Below, piece by piece: positions 53,176 through 62,405 of a stretch of DNA of 64,000 nucleotides; position 1 is the stretch's first letter, and every line of letters begins with the position of its first letter. Below the pieces are notes generated by a model. That model saw only the letters and a list, made by a program, of their open reading frames with translations. It had not been told where the DNA came from and searched no databases. Made by a program: the position numbers and the translations under genes. The stretch is from Algoriphagus sp. Its GTDB lineage: Bacteria; Bacteroidota; Bacteroidia; Cytophagales; Cyclobacteriaceae. The stretch lies in NCBI RefSeq assembly GCF_024305035.1, contig NZ_JAMWZB010000023.1:1-64000 (forward strand), written 5' to 3'.

Positions 53176-54735
53176 ATGAAGAAGCACTTGATTGACTTTG
53201 AGAAAACCGGCCAATTTTCCTCGTTTTTTCTGGATTACATCCAGGGTAAGGAAGAACTCAGGCCGTTTTATCGTCATTTGCCAAAACTCGGGAGTTTTCC
53301 GGATGCGATAAAGGAGAAAAAATTTACTTCTCAAAACCGAATGATTCTCTGTCGAAGTCTTGAAAATCAATATGAGGGTATTTCTCTTTTTGAAGCAGAA
53401 AAAAAGCAGCTCTCCCGACTGGCTTCCGAAAATACATTTACCGTTACCACAGGGCATCAGCTTAATCTTTTTACTGGGCCGCTTTATTTTATATACAAAA
53501 TCGTCTCTACGATAAATTTAGCTGAAAAACTCAACCACGAATACTCCGACTACCACTTTGTCCCCATGTATTGGATGGCATCTGAGGACCATGATTTTGA
53601 CGAGATTAATTATTTTAAACTGGATGGAAAAAAATACCGCTGGCAAAGTGATCAGGCCGGGGCAGTGGGAGATTTTAAATTGGATGAATCGTTTAAGGAA
53701 TTTCTAAAGACGGTTTCTTTTGCACCAGAGGTTTTTAGGAATGCCTATTCGAATTCAAAAACACTCAAAGAAGCGGTTAGGAAATATATCCATGAATTGT
53801 TCGGCGAAAAAGGATTGCTCATCATTGACGGACATGACCTTCCCCTCAAAGCAGAGTTTAAGGAAGTGATGAAGGAGGATCTATTGAATCACGGTCCTTA
53901 CAAAGCGGCTATCCAAAAGACCGAATCCCTGGAATCTCTTGGTTACGGAGGTCAAATTTTTCCCAGGGAGATTAATTTTTTCTATTTGAAAGAAGGCATT
54001 CGTGAACGGATTGAAAAACGGAAAGATCGGTATTATGTCTTGAATTCTGATTGGACCTTTTCTAAGGAAGAATTGAATTTGGAAATCGAAAACCATCCCG
54101 AGCGATTCAGTCCTAATGTGGTGCTGAGACCGTTATATCAAGAAATGATTCTACCCAACATAGCTTATTTGGGGGGACCAGCTGAAGTGGTATATTGGTT
54201 GCAGTTGCGCGGTGTTTTTGAGTTGTTTCAGGAAGCATTTCCCATTCTTTTACCTCGAAATTTTGCTTTAATTCTAGGCACTGAAATTCAGCGAAAAATT
54301 CAACAATTGGAATTCACTCCTGAGGACCTCTTTGGGGATATGGATCGCTGGAGGAGGGATTTTGTCTGCAAACACGCTCAGGAAGACTTGGCAATGACTG
54401 TGGAGCGGGAGGCGATCGAATCCTTGTTTGATGCCCGAGGTGAAAGTGCTGCGCTGTTGGAAAAAAGTTTGAAAGAGTCTTTTGAGGCAGCCAAAGTGCG
54501 AGCCTTTAAAATTTTGGACCAGATGGGGAATAAAATCCGAAAAGCAGAGGAGCGAAAGCAAAAAGTTATGCTGGATCGATCTGTCGCAGTAGAAGAATAC
54601 ATCAAACCGGACGGATCTCCTCAAGAGCGGGTGGTAAATATGATGCAATTTTATTTGGCAGATGAGCAGCTGATCGAAAAATTACAAGCAAGTTTTGATC
54701 CTTTGGACTTTAGAATGGTGGTTTTGGAATATTGA
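53176..54735 (+). CDS. bshC: Bacillithiol biosynthesis cysteine-adding enzyme BshC
   Basis: A 519-residue enzyme that joins cysteine to glucosaminyl malate in the last step of bacillithiol synthesis. FTVTTGHQLNLFTGPLYFIYK, YWMASEDHDFDEIN and the coiled-coil C-terminal part are characteristic. With ypdA at 10.8 kb it shows that the host uses bacillithiol; bshA and bshB are not in the window. The gene lies divergent from the M16 gene, and its stop is two bases ahead of the next ATG. Confidence 0.93.
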   Translation: MKKHLIDFEKTGQFSSFFLDYIQGKEELRPFYRHLPKLGSFPDAIKEKKFTSQNRMILCRSLENQYEGISLFEAEKKQLSRLASENTFTVTTGHQLNLFTGPLYFIYKIVSTINLAEKLNHEYSDYHFVPMYWMASEDHDFDEINYFKLDGKKYRWQSDQAGAVGDFKLDESFKEFLKTVSFAPEVFRNAYSNSKTLKEAVRKYIHELFGEKGLLIIDGHDLPLKAEFKEVMKEDLLNHGPYKAAIQKTESLESLGYGGQIFPREINFFYLKEGIRERIEKRKDRYYVLNSDWTFSKEELNLEIENHPERFSPNVVLRPLYQEMILPNIAYLGGPAEVVYWLQLRGVFELFQEAFPILLPRNFALILGTEIQRKIQQLEFTPEDLFGDMDRWRRDFVCKHAQEDLAMTVEREAIESLFDARGESAALLEKSLKESFEAAKVRAFKILDQMGNKIRKAEERKQKVMLDRSVAVEEYIKPDGSPQERVVNMMQFYLADEQLIEKLQASFDPLDFRMVVLEY

Positions 54736-54737
54736 CT

Positions 54738-55304
54738 ATGGATAAAACGGAAGTCCGTAAAAAATACACCCTTCAGCGCGCGATGCTTTCCGGGCAAGAC
54801 CGGGCGGCCAGGAACAAAAGAATTCAGGAAAAAGTTTTTGATTTTTTGAATAAACGACCTGATGTCAGTGGGATTCATATTTTTTTGCCCATTGAGCGAC
54901 AAGTGGAAGTAGATACGCTGCCAATTCTTCAGTTTCTTTGGGATAAAGGCTTGATGCTTTTCACTTCTAAAGTAAAGCGGGGAAGCTTGGAGATGGAAGT
55001 ATTGACGATTCCACGGGGGGTGAAATTGATCCCAGATCATTGGGGAATTCCGATTCCTGAAACCTTTGATGTGGTGGGTATTGAGGCCATCGATTTGGTA
55101 TTTGTCCCTTTGCTCGCCTATGATTTAGAAGGGGGAAGAATTGGTTTTGGAAAAGGTTATTATGATGTGTTTTTAGCAAAATTAAGCCCAAAGGTCTTAA
55201 AAATCGGTTTAAGCTTTTTCCCCCCAGAGGATCGGCTTCCTAAAGAATCACATGATATTTCTCTGGACTATTGTATAAGCCCGGAAAAAGTTTTTACTTT
55301 TTGA
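54738..55304 (+). CDS. 5-formyltetrahydrofolate cyclo-ligase
   Basis: A 188-residue enzyme from the ATG at 54738 (MDKTEVRKKY), converting 5-formyl-THF to 5,10-methenyl-THF with ATP. IHIFLPIERQVEVDT and the ATP-binding VPLLAYDLEGGRIGFGKGYYD block are typical. The start lies two bases after bshC, so the two are co-transcribed, though their pathways have no obvious link. Confidence 0.92.
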   Translation: MDKTEVRKKYTLQRAMLSGQDRAARNKRIQEKVFDFLNKRPDVSGIHIFLPIERQVEVDTLPILQFLWDKGLMLFTSKVKRGSLEMEVLTIPRGVKLIPDHWGIPIPETFDVVGIEAIDLVFVPLLAYDLEGGRIGFGKGYYDVFLAKLSPKVLKIGLSFFPPEDRLPKESHDISLDYCISPEKVFTF

Positions 55305-55328
55305 CCAAATTGTGAAAAATCAAGCTTT

Positions 55329-55826
55329 ATGAAACGAGTTTTATATCTATCATTTGCAGTCAGTTTCCTTATTTTTTGGAATAGCCAAGAGGCAAAAGCT
55401 CAAGTAGGCGCATACAACACGATGGTTGGAGTCACCGGTGGCACCAATGTAGGAGGCACCGTAAAGCAATTTATTTCTGAGCAGGGGGCTATTGATCTTT
55501 TGGTTTACAATCGCTGGAAAGGCTGGGTTGGAGCTCTGTTATATGAGCATCACATGGACATTCGGGAGTTTGAAGGGTTGGAATGGTATTTAGGGGGAGG
55601 AGCGCATTACGGGATATGGAAGGATGGTAAAGGAGAACCACCTTGGGTGTATAAAATTGATCAGGATTATCAAGTATTTGGGGTAGATGCGATCGTGGGG
55701 CTAGAATATAATATTAATCGAAGTAATTTTTATGTAGGTTTTTACTGGAAACCCGCATATAATTTTGAAGACTTTACTACACTTTGGGAAGATGAGGCAG
55801 CCTTTACTTTAAGATATTCCTTTTAA
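55329..55826 (+). CDS. Hypothetical exported beta-rich protein
   Basis: A 165-residue protein with a signal peptide ending AKAQ. The mature part has Gly/aromatic-rich alternating strands (WYLGGGAHYGIW, GLEYNINRSNFYVGFYW) and ends in a Phe-terminated strand (TLRYSF), as small outer-membrane beta-barrels do. I recognise no family. It follows the cyclo-ligase by 24 bases and may share its transcript. Confidence 0.68.
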   Translation: MKRVLYLSFAVSFLIFWNSQEAKAQVGAYNTMVGVTGGTNVGGTVKQFISEQGAIDLLVYNRWKGWVGALLYEHHMDIREFEGLEWYLGGGAHYGIWKDGKGEPPWVYKIDQDYQVFGVDAIVGLEYNINRSNFYVGFYWKPAYNFEDFTTLWEDEAAFTLRYSF

Positions 55827-56404
55827 ATTGGTAATAATGGTTAGAAATGAGCCCAAAAATTCTGATTTTTTCAATGAATTGCGATTTTACTGTTTGAATT
55901 TTTATCAGGATTGAGAAAAATTTAATTTTTTTTCAAAAAAGATCTTTTTGAGAGGTTGAATTACAAAATTTTTTTTGTTAAAAACACCTTCTTCTTAGAT
56001 GAAATTTTATATTTTCAAGTAAGATGTAAATTTTGGTAAATGAAATAAAGATATACCAAGGAAAATTTTTTTTTGAAATAATTTACGATTCTCCTTAATA
56101 CAGAATAATATTCTGTGAAAGTTAAATTATAAGGATGATTCAGTTAATTTTTGTTAATAATCCAGTTTATTCAGAATAATCAATTACTCTCGCCGTTTAA
56201 ACAAACTTTTAACCGCCTGCCTGCAAAAAATCTTAATAAAGTAATATAGGGGTAACATGATATAACTTAATCAATTTTTTATCTAAAAAAATATAAATAA
56301 AAATATAAAAATTAGTATTAAAAATATTTTTTTGAGAATATGAGCTCATTTTGAAATTCAATTGAAAGGGATTTTATTTACGTATCAACTAAACTAAATA
56401 CCTT
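55827..56404. other. AT-rich 578-bp intergenic region ahead of the susC-like gene
   Basis: No credible coding frame. Very AT-rich, with runs of T and A, a 14-bp palindrome AAAAAGATCTTTTT, and no exact TAnnTTTG at a useful distance. It presumably holds the promoter of the susCD operon and possibly a long leader. No SusR-type or ECF sigma/anti-sigma gene lies beside it. Confidence 0.5.
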
Positions 56405-59400
56405 ATGAGAAAAGCTTTACTCTTTGTTGTTGCGCTTTTCACCCTGACACTCAGTTATGAGGTGTCTGCGCAGCAGCGGGTAATTACCGGAACGGTAATT
56501 TCCGACGAAGATGGACTAGGCTTGCCAGGTGCAACTGTCCTCGTAAAAGGTACGACAGTGGGTACTACCACCGATTTGGATGGTAATTACTCTCTTGAAG
56601 TACCTGCGGGTTCTGATGTCCTGATTTTCTCTTTTGTGGGCCTAGAGCCTAAAGAAGAGGTGATCGGAAATCGAACCGTGATCAATGTTACCCTTACCGC
56701 CGATGCGGCTCAACTATCCGAGGTGGTAGTAACAGCGATTGGGATCGAAAGGGAAAAGAAAGCCTTGGGTTATGGAGTTACCTCTGTGGGTAGCGAGCAA
56801 CTCGAGAATCGTCCAGAGCAAGACGTTGCCCGCGTATTGCAAGGAAAGGTGCCGGGTGTTAACATTACTTCCACTAACGGGATGTCAGGTTCGGGAACGA
56901 ACATGGTGATCAGAGGGTATTCCTCTGCAACCGGTTCCAATCAGCCTTTATTCGTTGTGGATGGAGTGCCATTTAACACCAGTACTAATGCTGAGAATGG
57001 ATTTACTACAGGTGGAGCGACGACCTCCTCTCGTTTCTTGGATATTGACCCGAATAATATCGAGTCCATGTCAGTGTTGAAAGGCTTGTCTGCTACGGTT
57101 CTTTACGGTGACCAAGGACGAAATGGTGTAATTTTAATTACCACCAAGTCTGGTGCATCTAAAAGAAAAGCTGCCGAAGTAACCATCAATCAATCTGTAT
57201 TTACCAATGAGGCAGCTTCTTTGCCTACCTACGGTCAAATTTACGGTAATGGATTTCAGCAGGCACCAGGATTCTTCTTTTCCAATTTTGGACCAAGAAT
57301 GGATCAGGGATTAACTGTTAATCATCCTTATGCTACCTCATCCCTTGCATCTATCCGAAATGCATTCCCTGAGTTCTTCAATGCGGATGGGACTCCAGTT
57401 CAATATGAATACAAGGCTTATGCTGATCCCTCTGAAGTGTTCTTCCGTCAGGGACTAATCAGCAATACTTCGATTCAGGTTGCTGGGGGGTCGGATAACA
57501 CCAGTTACAATGCAAGTTTCGGATACACTGATGAGGAAGGCTTTACTCCAGGAAATGAACTGAAGAAATACAATTTTGGGTTGGGAATCAATTCAGCAGT
57601 AACTGAAAAATTATCCGTTAAATCTTCGTTTACTTTTGCGATTACCGATCTACAGTCGCCACCTGTTAATGCGGCCTTTGGTTCAGGTCCATCCGGAGGT
57701 ATTCCTTCAGTTTTTGCCCACGTGTTATATACTCCTAGATCTGTGGATTTGGGGGGATTGCCTTGGGAAAATCCAGTTGACAGAAGTTCTGTTTATTACA
57801 GAGGCGGGAATGATATCGTCAACCCCATCTGGTTGGTGAATAATTATCAAAACACTTCTGATGTTCAGCGTTTCTTTAATTCAACTTCCATCAATTACGA
57901 TATTAATGATGATTTCTTTATCACCTATCGAATTGGACTGGATACCTACACCGAATTGCAGGAAGCGCGATACAATAGAGGGGGGCCTTCTTCAAGTTTG
58001 GCTACCCAAACGGGTTATTACCGATCTACCAATATTACCAATACCATCTGGAACCAAGATTTAATCATCAATTGGAGTAAGGAATTCTCCGATGATTTTG
58101 GGATGACAGCGTTGATTGGTGGAAACTCCCGCTATGATACGTATCGTCAAAACGGAGTAGCTTCTCAGGGGCAATTAGCTTTTGATTTGTTCCGTCACTC
58201 TAACTTTGCCCAATCCTCTTCCAATGACGCCTATACTGGTAATAACCTCAATAGAACACAGGAGGAGCGAAGAATGGGGGTTTATGCCAATGTGACCTTG
58301 GATTATAAAAATTACCTGTATTTGAATCTTTCGGCCCGAAATGACTGGACTTCTACTGTAGAACCAGAAAATAGAAGAATCCTGTATCCGGGAGCTTCGG
58401 TTTCCTTTATTCCTGCTTCGGCCTTTGATTGGAATTCCAATGTGGTCAATGATTTGAAAATTCGATTAGGGTATGGTACCTCAGCAGGATTCCCATCTCC
58501 CTACCGGACACGAAATATTCTTGCCCAAAGCGCTAGAGCTTTTGATCGCGACGGTGCCGTGACAGCTACTCACTCCGTTTCCAATTTATTGGGAAATGCA
58601 AATTTGAAGCCTGAGCTGCATGAAGAGACTGAATTGGGAATCGAGGCGGTGATGTTTAATAATAAGTTGACTTTTGATCTTTCGTTGTATCAAAAGAATA
58701 CCCAAGACTTGATTACGCAAGCTCCAATTGATCCCTCTACTGGATTTACATCCACTGCGATTAACATTGGTAAGATCAGAACTCGCGGTGTAGAATTCCA
58801 GGCAACGGTAACTCCAGTATCTACGGCTTCAGGATTCCTTTGGAACTCCACGGTTAACTGGGGATTGTATCGCTCAGTGACTGTTGAGCTAGGTGGTGGA
58901 CTGGAGGAAATCGTAGTAGCAGGATTTACAACCTTAGGTAATTTTGCGATCCCTGGAGAGCCTTTTAACATTATTAAAGGGATTGGTTTTGAACGTGATG
59001 AGCAGACTGGACAACCCATTATATTGTCAAATGGTCTTCAAAAGCCAGCGGCAGATCTACAGATTCTTGGTGATCCCAATCCACGATGGAATGGATCCTG
59101 GATCAATTCGTTCTCATATAAGGGATTCACGCTTTCTGCCATGATGGAATACCGTCATAAGGGAGCTATTTTCTCCAATACGGTAACGGCCACCTTGGCT
59201 CGAGGGGTAACCAAAGATCCAGTTGCCGATCGCGAGTTGACCTTTATTATGCCGGGCGTGAAAGAGGATGGTACTCCTAATGACATCCAAATCACCGCAT
59301 CGGATTACTTCTTTGCCGGATATCAGGGAGCCACTGATGAGCCTAATGTATTTGATGGCTCCATGATCCGATTGAGAGAAGTTTCACTTGGATATGCCTT

Positions 59401-59611
59401 GCCTTCTAGCTTGGTCTCTAAGACTCCTTTTAAGAGAGCTTCTCTTGCCCTTAGCGGGACCAACCTTTGGTTTCTCGCGTTAAATTTCCCGCCAAACATG
59501 AATTACGATACCGATGTGTTGGGAACTGGTGTAGGGAATGGTTTAGGATTTGACTTCGTAACTGGACCTAGCTCCAGAAGATTTGGTGGAACCTTAACAT
59601 TGGCATTCTAA
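56405..59611 (+). CDS. SusC/RagA-family TonB-linked outer-membrane transporter
   Basis: A 1068-residue importer. The signal peptide ends VSAQ; a carboxypeptidase-like domain (about 27-105, GLPGATVLVKGTTVG and DLDGNYSLEVP) precedes the plug (about 115-245, VARVLQGKVPGVNI, FVVDGVPF, SVLKGLSATVLYGDQGRNG) and a 22-strand barrel ending in Phe. These are standard for SusC. It should pair with the SusD-like lipoprotein encoded 19 bases downstream to bind and import a polymer or peptide fragment with TonB energy. No glycosidase, peptidase or sulfatase is encoded nearby, so the ligand cannot be guessed. Confidence 0.95.
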   Translation: MRKALLFVVALFTLTLSYEVSAQQRVITGTVISDEDGLGLPGATVLVKGTTVGTTTDLDGNYSLEVPAGSDVLIFSFVGLEPKEEVIGNRTVINVTLTADAAQLSEVVVTAIGIEREKKALGYGVTSVGSEQLENRPEQDVARVLQGKVPGVNITSTNGMSGSGTNMVIRGYSSATGSNQPLFVVDGVPFNTSTNAENGFTTGGATTSSRFLDIDPNNIESMSVLKGLSATVLYGDQGRNGVILITTKSGASKRKAAEVTINQSVFTNEAASLPTYGQIYGNGFQQAPGFFFSNFGPRMDQGLTVNHPYATSSLASIRNAFPEFFNADGTPVQYEYKAYADPSEVFFRQGLISNTSIQVAGGSDNTSYNASFGYTDEEGFTPGNELKKYNFGLGINSAVTEKLSVKSSFTFAITDLQSPPVNAAFGSGPSGGIPSVFAHVLYTPRSVDLGGLPWENPVDRSSVYYRGGNDIVNPIWLVNNYQNTSDVQRFFNSTSINYDINDDFFITYRIGLDTYTELQEARYNRGGPSSSLATQTGYYRSTNITNTIWNQDLIINWSKEFSDDFGMTALIGGNSRYDTYRQNGVASQGQLAFDLFRHSNFAQSSSNDAYTGNNLNRTQEERRMGVYANVTLDYKNYLYLNLSARNDWTSTVEPENRRILYPGASVSFIPASAFDWNSNVVNDLKIRLGYGTSAGFPSPYRTRNILAQSARAFDRDGAVTATHSVSNLLGNANLKPELHEETELGIEAVMFNNKLTFDLSLYQKNTQDLITQAPIDPSTGFTSTAINIGKIRTRGVEFQATVTPVSTASGFLWNSTVNWGLYRSVTVELGGGLEEIVVAGFTTLGNFAIPGEPFNIIKGIGFERDEQTGQPIILSNGLQKPAADLQILGDPNPRWNGSWINSFSYKGFTLSAMMEYRHKGAIFSNTVTATLARGVTKDPVADRELTFIMPGVKEDGTPNDIQITASDYFFAGYQGATDEPNVFDGSMIRLREVSLGYALPSSLVSKTPFKRASLALSGTNLWFLALNFPPNMNYDTDVLGTGVGNGLGFDFVTGPSSRRFGGTLTLAF

Positions 59612-59630
59612 ACCACAAACAGACAATACC

Positions 59631-61280
59631 ATGAAAAAGAAAATATATAGCTTAATGCTGGCATTCAGTACCCTGTTTGCGGTTTCCTGTGATCTTGATC
59701 TTCTGGAAAACCCTAATGCGGTCAATGCCGATACAGCATCTCCTGATTTTCTATTAAACAATATTCAGCTCGATTACCAAAATTTGTTTAATACCATTGG
59801 CAACCACGGCATGCGGTTGACCAGAATGCTCAATCAGGGTTCAGCACAATACGAGGGAGCTTATACTCCGACGACAACAAACGGATATTGGTCAAATGCC
59901 TATGCCAATATTTTACAGGATATTCAGTTTCTTGAGCCATTGGCTGAAGAGGGGAATTTTCAAAGACATCTGGGGATCGCCAAAACCATCAAGGCTATGG
60001 TCTTATTCAACCTGGTGGATTCTTATGGAGACATTCCTTTTTCTCAAGCCTTGGATCCGACTGAATTTAATCCAGCTACTGACTCTGGTGAATCCGTTTA
60101 CGATGCCGCTTTAGCCGCTCTTAATGAGGCTGCAGGGCATTTTTCTGCAGAATCAGCCGGTGAGCCTAATGACTACTATTATGGTGGAGATTATGACAAG
60201 TGGGTCAGAATGGTCAATACCTTAAAGCTGCGCTATTACCTTAATCGGCGGTTGATCGATGCCAGTGGTTCTACTTCAGGGATCAATGCCTTGATTTCCG
60301 AGGATAATTTATTGCAAGAAGGCGATGATTTTGTGTTCCAGTTTGGGACTAGAAATGCTGACCCGGATTCCAGACATCCTCGATTTGCTGGGCAGTACAC
60401 ATCTGGTGGAGGCGATTATCAGTCTACTTATTACATGTGGCATTTGACTGAGCAAAAAGGATTTGATGATCCTAGAGCACGTTTCTATTTCTATCGTCAA
60501 ACACTGGTTAACTCCACCAATTCGGATGAAATTGAGTGTATCACCCAATTACCTCCAGCTCACTATTTGGTCGGTGGCTTCATTTATTGCCTTCCAGGTG
60601 ATAGAGGCTATTGGGGGCGTGATCACCTGGATCCGGATGGTATTCCACCAGATGGATTGTTGAGAACTGCTTGGGGAGTATACCCTGCCGGGGGTCGGTT
60701 TGATGATGATTCGGCTACTCCTGTAAATGATCCTTCATTAGGAGCACAAGGAGCGGGTATCCATCCAATTATGTTGGCAGCTTATGTTGATTTTATGCTA
60801 GCTGAAGCAGCCTTCACTTTGGATACTTCCGGTGATGCTAAGGAATACCTTCTTTCTGGGATCGAGAAGCAAATGAATTATATGATTGATTGGAGTTTAG
60901 CCTCCGCTGATGCAGGTAACATCAGTGCGTTCTTGACTGAAGAAGAAATCGACCTGGAGGAAGAAGTAATGGATTATCTAGCTTATGTAGATGATGAATT
61001 TGATGGTGCCGAAGATGACGATGAGCGTTTAAACATCATCGGGCGTGAATACTGGCTAGCCCTTTATGGAAATGGAATAGAGGCCTATAACCTTTACAGA
61101 AGAACTGGGAAGCCTGACAATATGCAGCCGGGCTTGGAGCCAAACCCTGGGGTTTTTCCTCGCTCATTCTTCTATCCAAACAATTATATGGTAACCAATA
61201 TCAATGCTCAGCAAAAAGCCGATCAATCGGTACAGGTGTTTTGGGATAATAATCCTTCTGGAAACGCTTGGGTTTACTAA
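59631..61280 (+). CDS. SusD/RagB-type nutrient-binding lipoprotein
   Basis: A 549-residue surface lipoprotein; the lipobox is VSC with the Cys at residue 20. The helical TPR-like scaffold can be seen in repeated amphipathic segments (GIAKTIKAMVLFNLVDSYGDIPFSQAL is the family hallmark region) and the C-terminal GREYWLALYGNGIEAYNLYRR block. It resembles the SusD-like_2 subgroup. It should form the lid of the SusC-like channel encoded directly upstream. Confidence 0.92.
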   Translation: MKKKIYSLMLAFSTLFAVSCDLDLLENPNAVNADTASPDFLLNNIQLDYQNLFNTIGNHGMRLTRMLNQGSAQYEGAYTPTTTNGYWSNAYANILQDIQFLEPLAEEGNFQRHLGIAKTIKAMVLFNLVDSYGDIPFSQALDPTEFNPATDSGESVYDAALAALNEAAGHFSAESAGEPNDYYYGGDYDKWVRMVNTLKLRYYLNRRLIDASGSTSGINALISEDNLLQEGDDFVFQFGTRNADPDSRHPRFAGQYTSGGGDYQSTYYMWHLTEQKGFDDPRARFYFYRQTLVNSTNSDEIECITQLPPAHYLVGGFIYCLPGDRGYWGRDHLDPDGIPPDGLLRTAWGVYPAGGRFDDDSATPVNDPSLGAQGAGIHPIMLAAYVDFMLAEAAFTLDTSGDAKEYLLSGIEKQMNYMIDWSLASADAGNISAFLTEEEIDLEEEVMDYLAYVDDEFDGAEDDDERLNIIGREYWLALYGNGIEAYNLYRRTGKPDNMQPGLEPNPGVFPRSFFYPNNYMVTNINAQQKADQSVQVFWDNNPSGNAWVY

Positions 61281-61299
61281 CCAATAAATTTTAGACAAG

Positions 61300-62265
61300 A
61301 TGAAAATAATTAAATATAGTTTCGGATTATTGGTAGGAACCTTAGTTATGCTGAGCTCTTGCCGAGACTTCGTTGAGCCTAATATTCCTTATTCGGAGTT
61401 TGACACTGGAGCTTACCTGAGGACTATTGATCGTACAAGTACTACTTTCAATTTCTTTGATTTGACCAATTCAAACTTTGCCTTGACTTTGGAAGCTGTA
61501 GATATCGAAGATGGAGGGACCGTGGAAACGGTTGAAATCCGAGTTCGCCATAGACGATTGATTCCTGGAGTAGGTTTGGAATTTACTCCTCAGGAAGATG
61601 TGTTGGTTAGAACGTTGGAAGCATCAGATTTTGCTCCAAACTCCGAATCCAGGTTTTTAAGAGCAAGCTTTGATATTCCGGCTTCAGAGGCTGTAGAAGC
61701 TGTCGGGCTAACATTCGACGAACTTGAAGGTGGGGATGTGTTTGAGTTTAGGCTGGTGTTAAATGACCGCTTTGGTCGGTCTTTTAGTACAAACAATGTA
61801 ACTACAAACGTCGCTGGAGCGCCATTTTATGATTCTCCTTTTCAATATAATGTGAGTGTAGTCTGCCCGGTTGGGGATGATTATGCCGTGGGTGAATACG
61901 AGCTTACTCAAACTCAGGGCGGAGCAGATCCTTTCTTTGGTAACCCGACCCGATTTGTTGAAGAGACTGTAACTCTTGAGCCAGTTTCAGGAAACGCAAC
62001 AAGAAGATCATTTACTGTAAATTATCTTGGTGGATTTACTACAAGGACTTTTACGATTGAATTTTCATGTGGCAATATTGTAAAACCTGAGGAGGGAGCT
62101 GGGGCTGGCTGCACAGATACCATATTGTGGGAGTCGGATAATAGTGATTTGGCAACTTATGATATTAGCGATGATTCTGTCATTACAATTAAGTTTATTG
62201 ACGATGTAACAGGAGATTGTGGTGTTACCTCGCCTGTGGAGTTAACTTTGACAAAAGTTGATTAA
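61300..62265 (+). CDS. Uncharacterised lipoprotein of the susCD operon
   Basis: A 321-residue protein with lipobox LSSC (Cys21). The body is acidic and strand-rich, with an immunoglobulin-like first half (RVRHRRLIPGVGLEF) and a second half containing four cysteines (CPVGDDYAVG, FSCGNIV, GAGCTDTIL, GDCGVTS) that may form disulfides. Third gene of the operon, 19 bases after the SusD-like gene, in the position of SusE-type surface glycan-binding proteins; that role is inference. A terminator follows. Confidence 0.75.
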   Translation: MKIIKYSFGLLVGTLVMLSSCRDFVEPNIPYSEFDTGAYLRTIDRTSTTFNFFDLTNSNFALTLEAVDIEDGGTVETVEIRVRHRRLIPGVGLEFTPQEDVLVRTLEASDFAPNSESRFLRASFDIPASEAVEAVGLTFDELEGGDVFEFRLVLNDRFGRSFSTNNVTTNVAGAPFYDSPFQYNVSVVCPVGDDYAVGEYELTQTQGGADPFFGNPTRFVEETVTLEPVSGNATRRSFTVNYLGGFTTRTFTIEFSCGNIVKPEEGAGAGCTDTILWESDNSDLATYDISDDSVITIKFIDDVTGDCGVTSPVELTLTKVD

Positions 62266-62287
62266 TTATTTAACTTAGAATTCTACT

Positions 62288-62322
62288 AATCGGCGTCTAA
62301 TTTTTAGCGCCGATTTTTATTT
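62288..62322 (+). terminator. Terminator of the susCD operon
   Basis: AATCGGCG (62288-62295) and CGCCGATT (62308-62315) pair perfectly around a 12-base loop, followed by TTTATTT. It closes the SusC-SusD-lipoprotein transcript. Confidence 0.85.
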
Positions 62323-62377
62323 AAAACGTATATTTGCAAAAGCAAATAAGCGGTTTTTTTATACCAATAATCTCATG

Positions 62378-62385
62378 TAGTTTTG
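62378..62385 (+). promoter_or_regulatory. -7 element of sucA
   Basis: TAGTTTTG, an exact TAnnTTTG match, 20 bases ahead of the sucA ATG. A T-rich stretch about 21 bases upstream stands where a -33 TTTG would be. Confidence 0.5.
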
Positions 62386-62405
62386 TAGGTATCTAAAAAA
62401 CTGTC

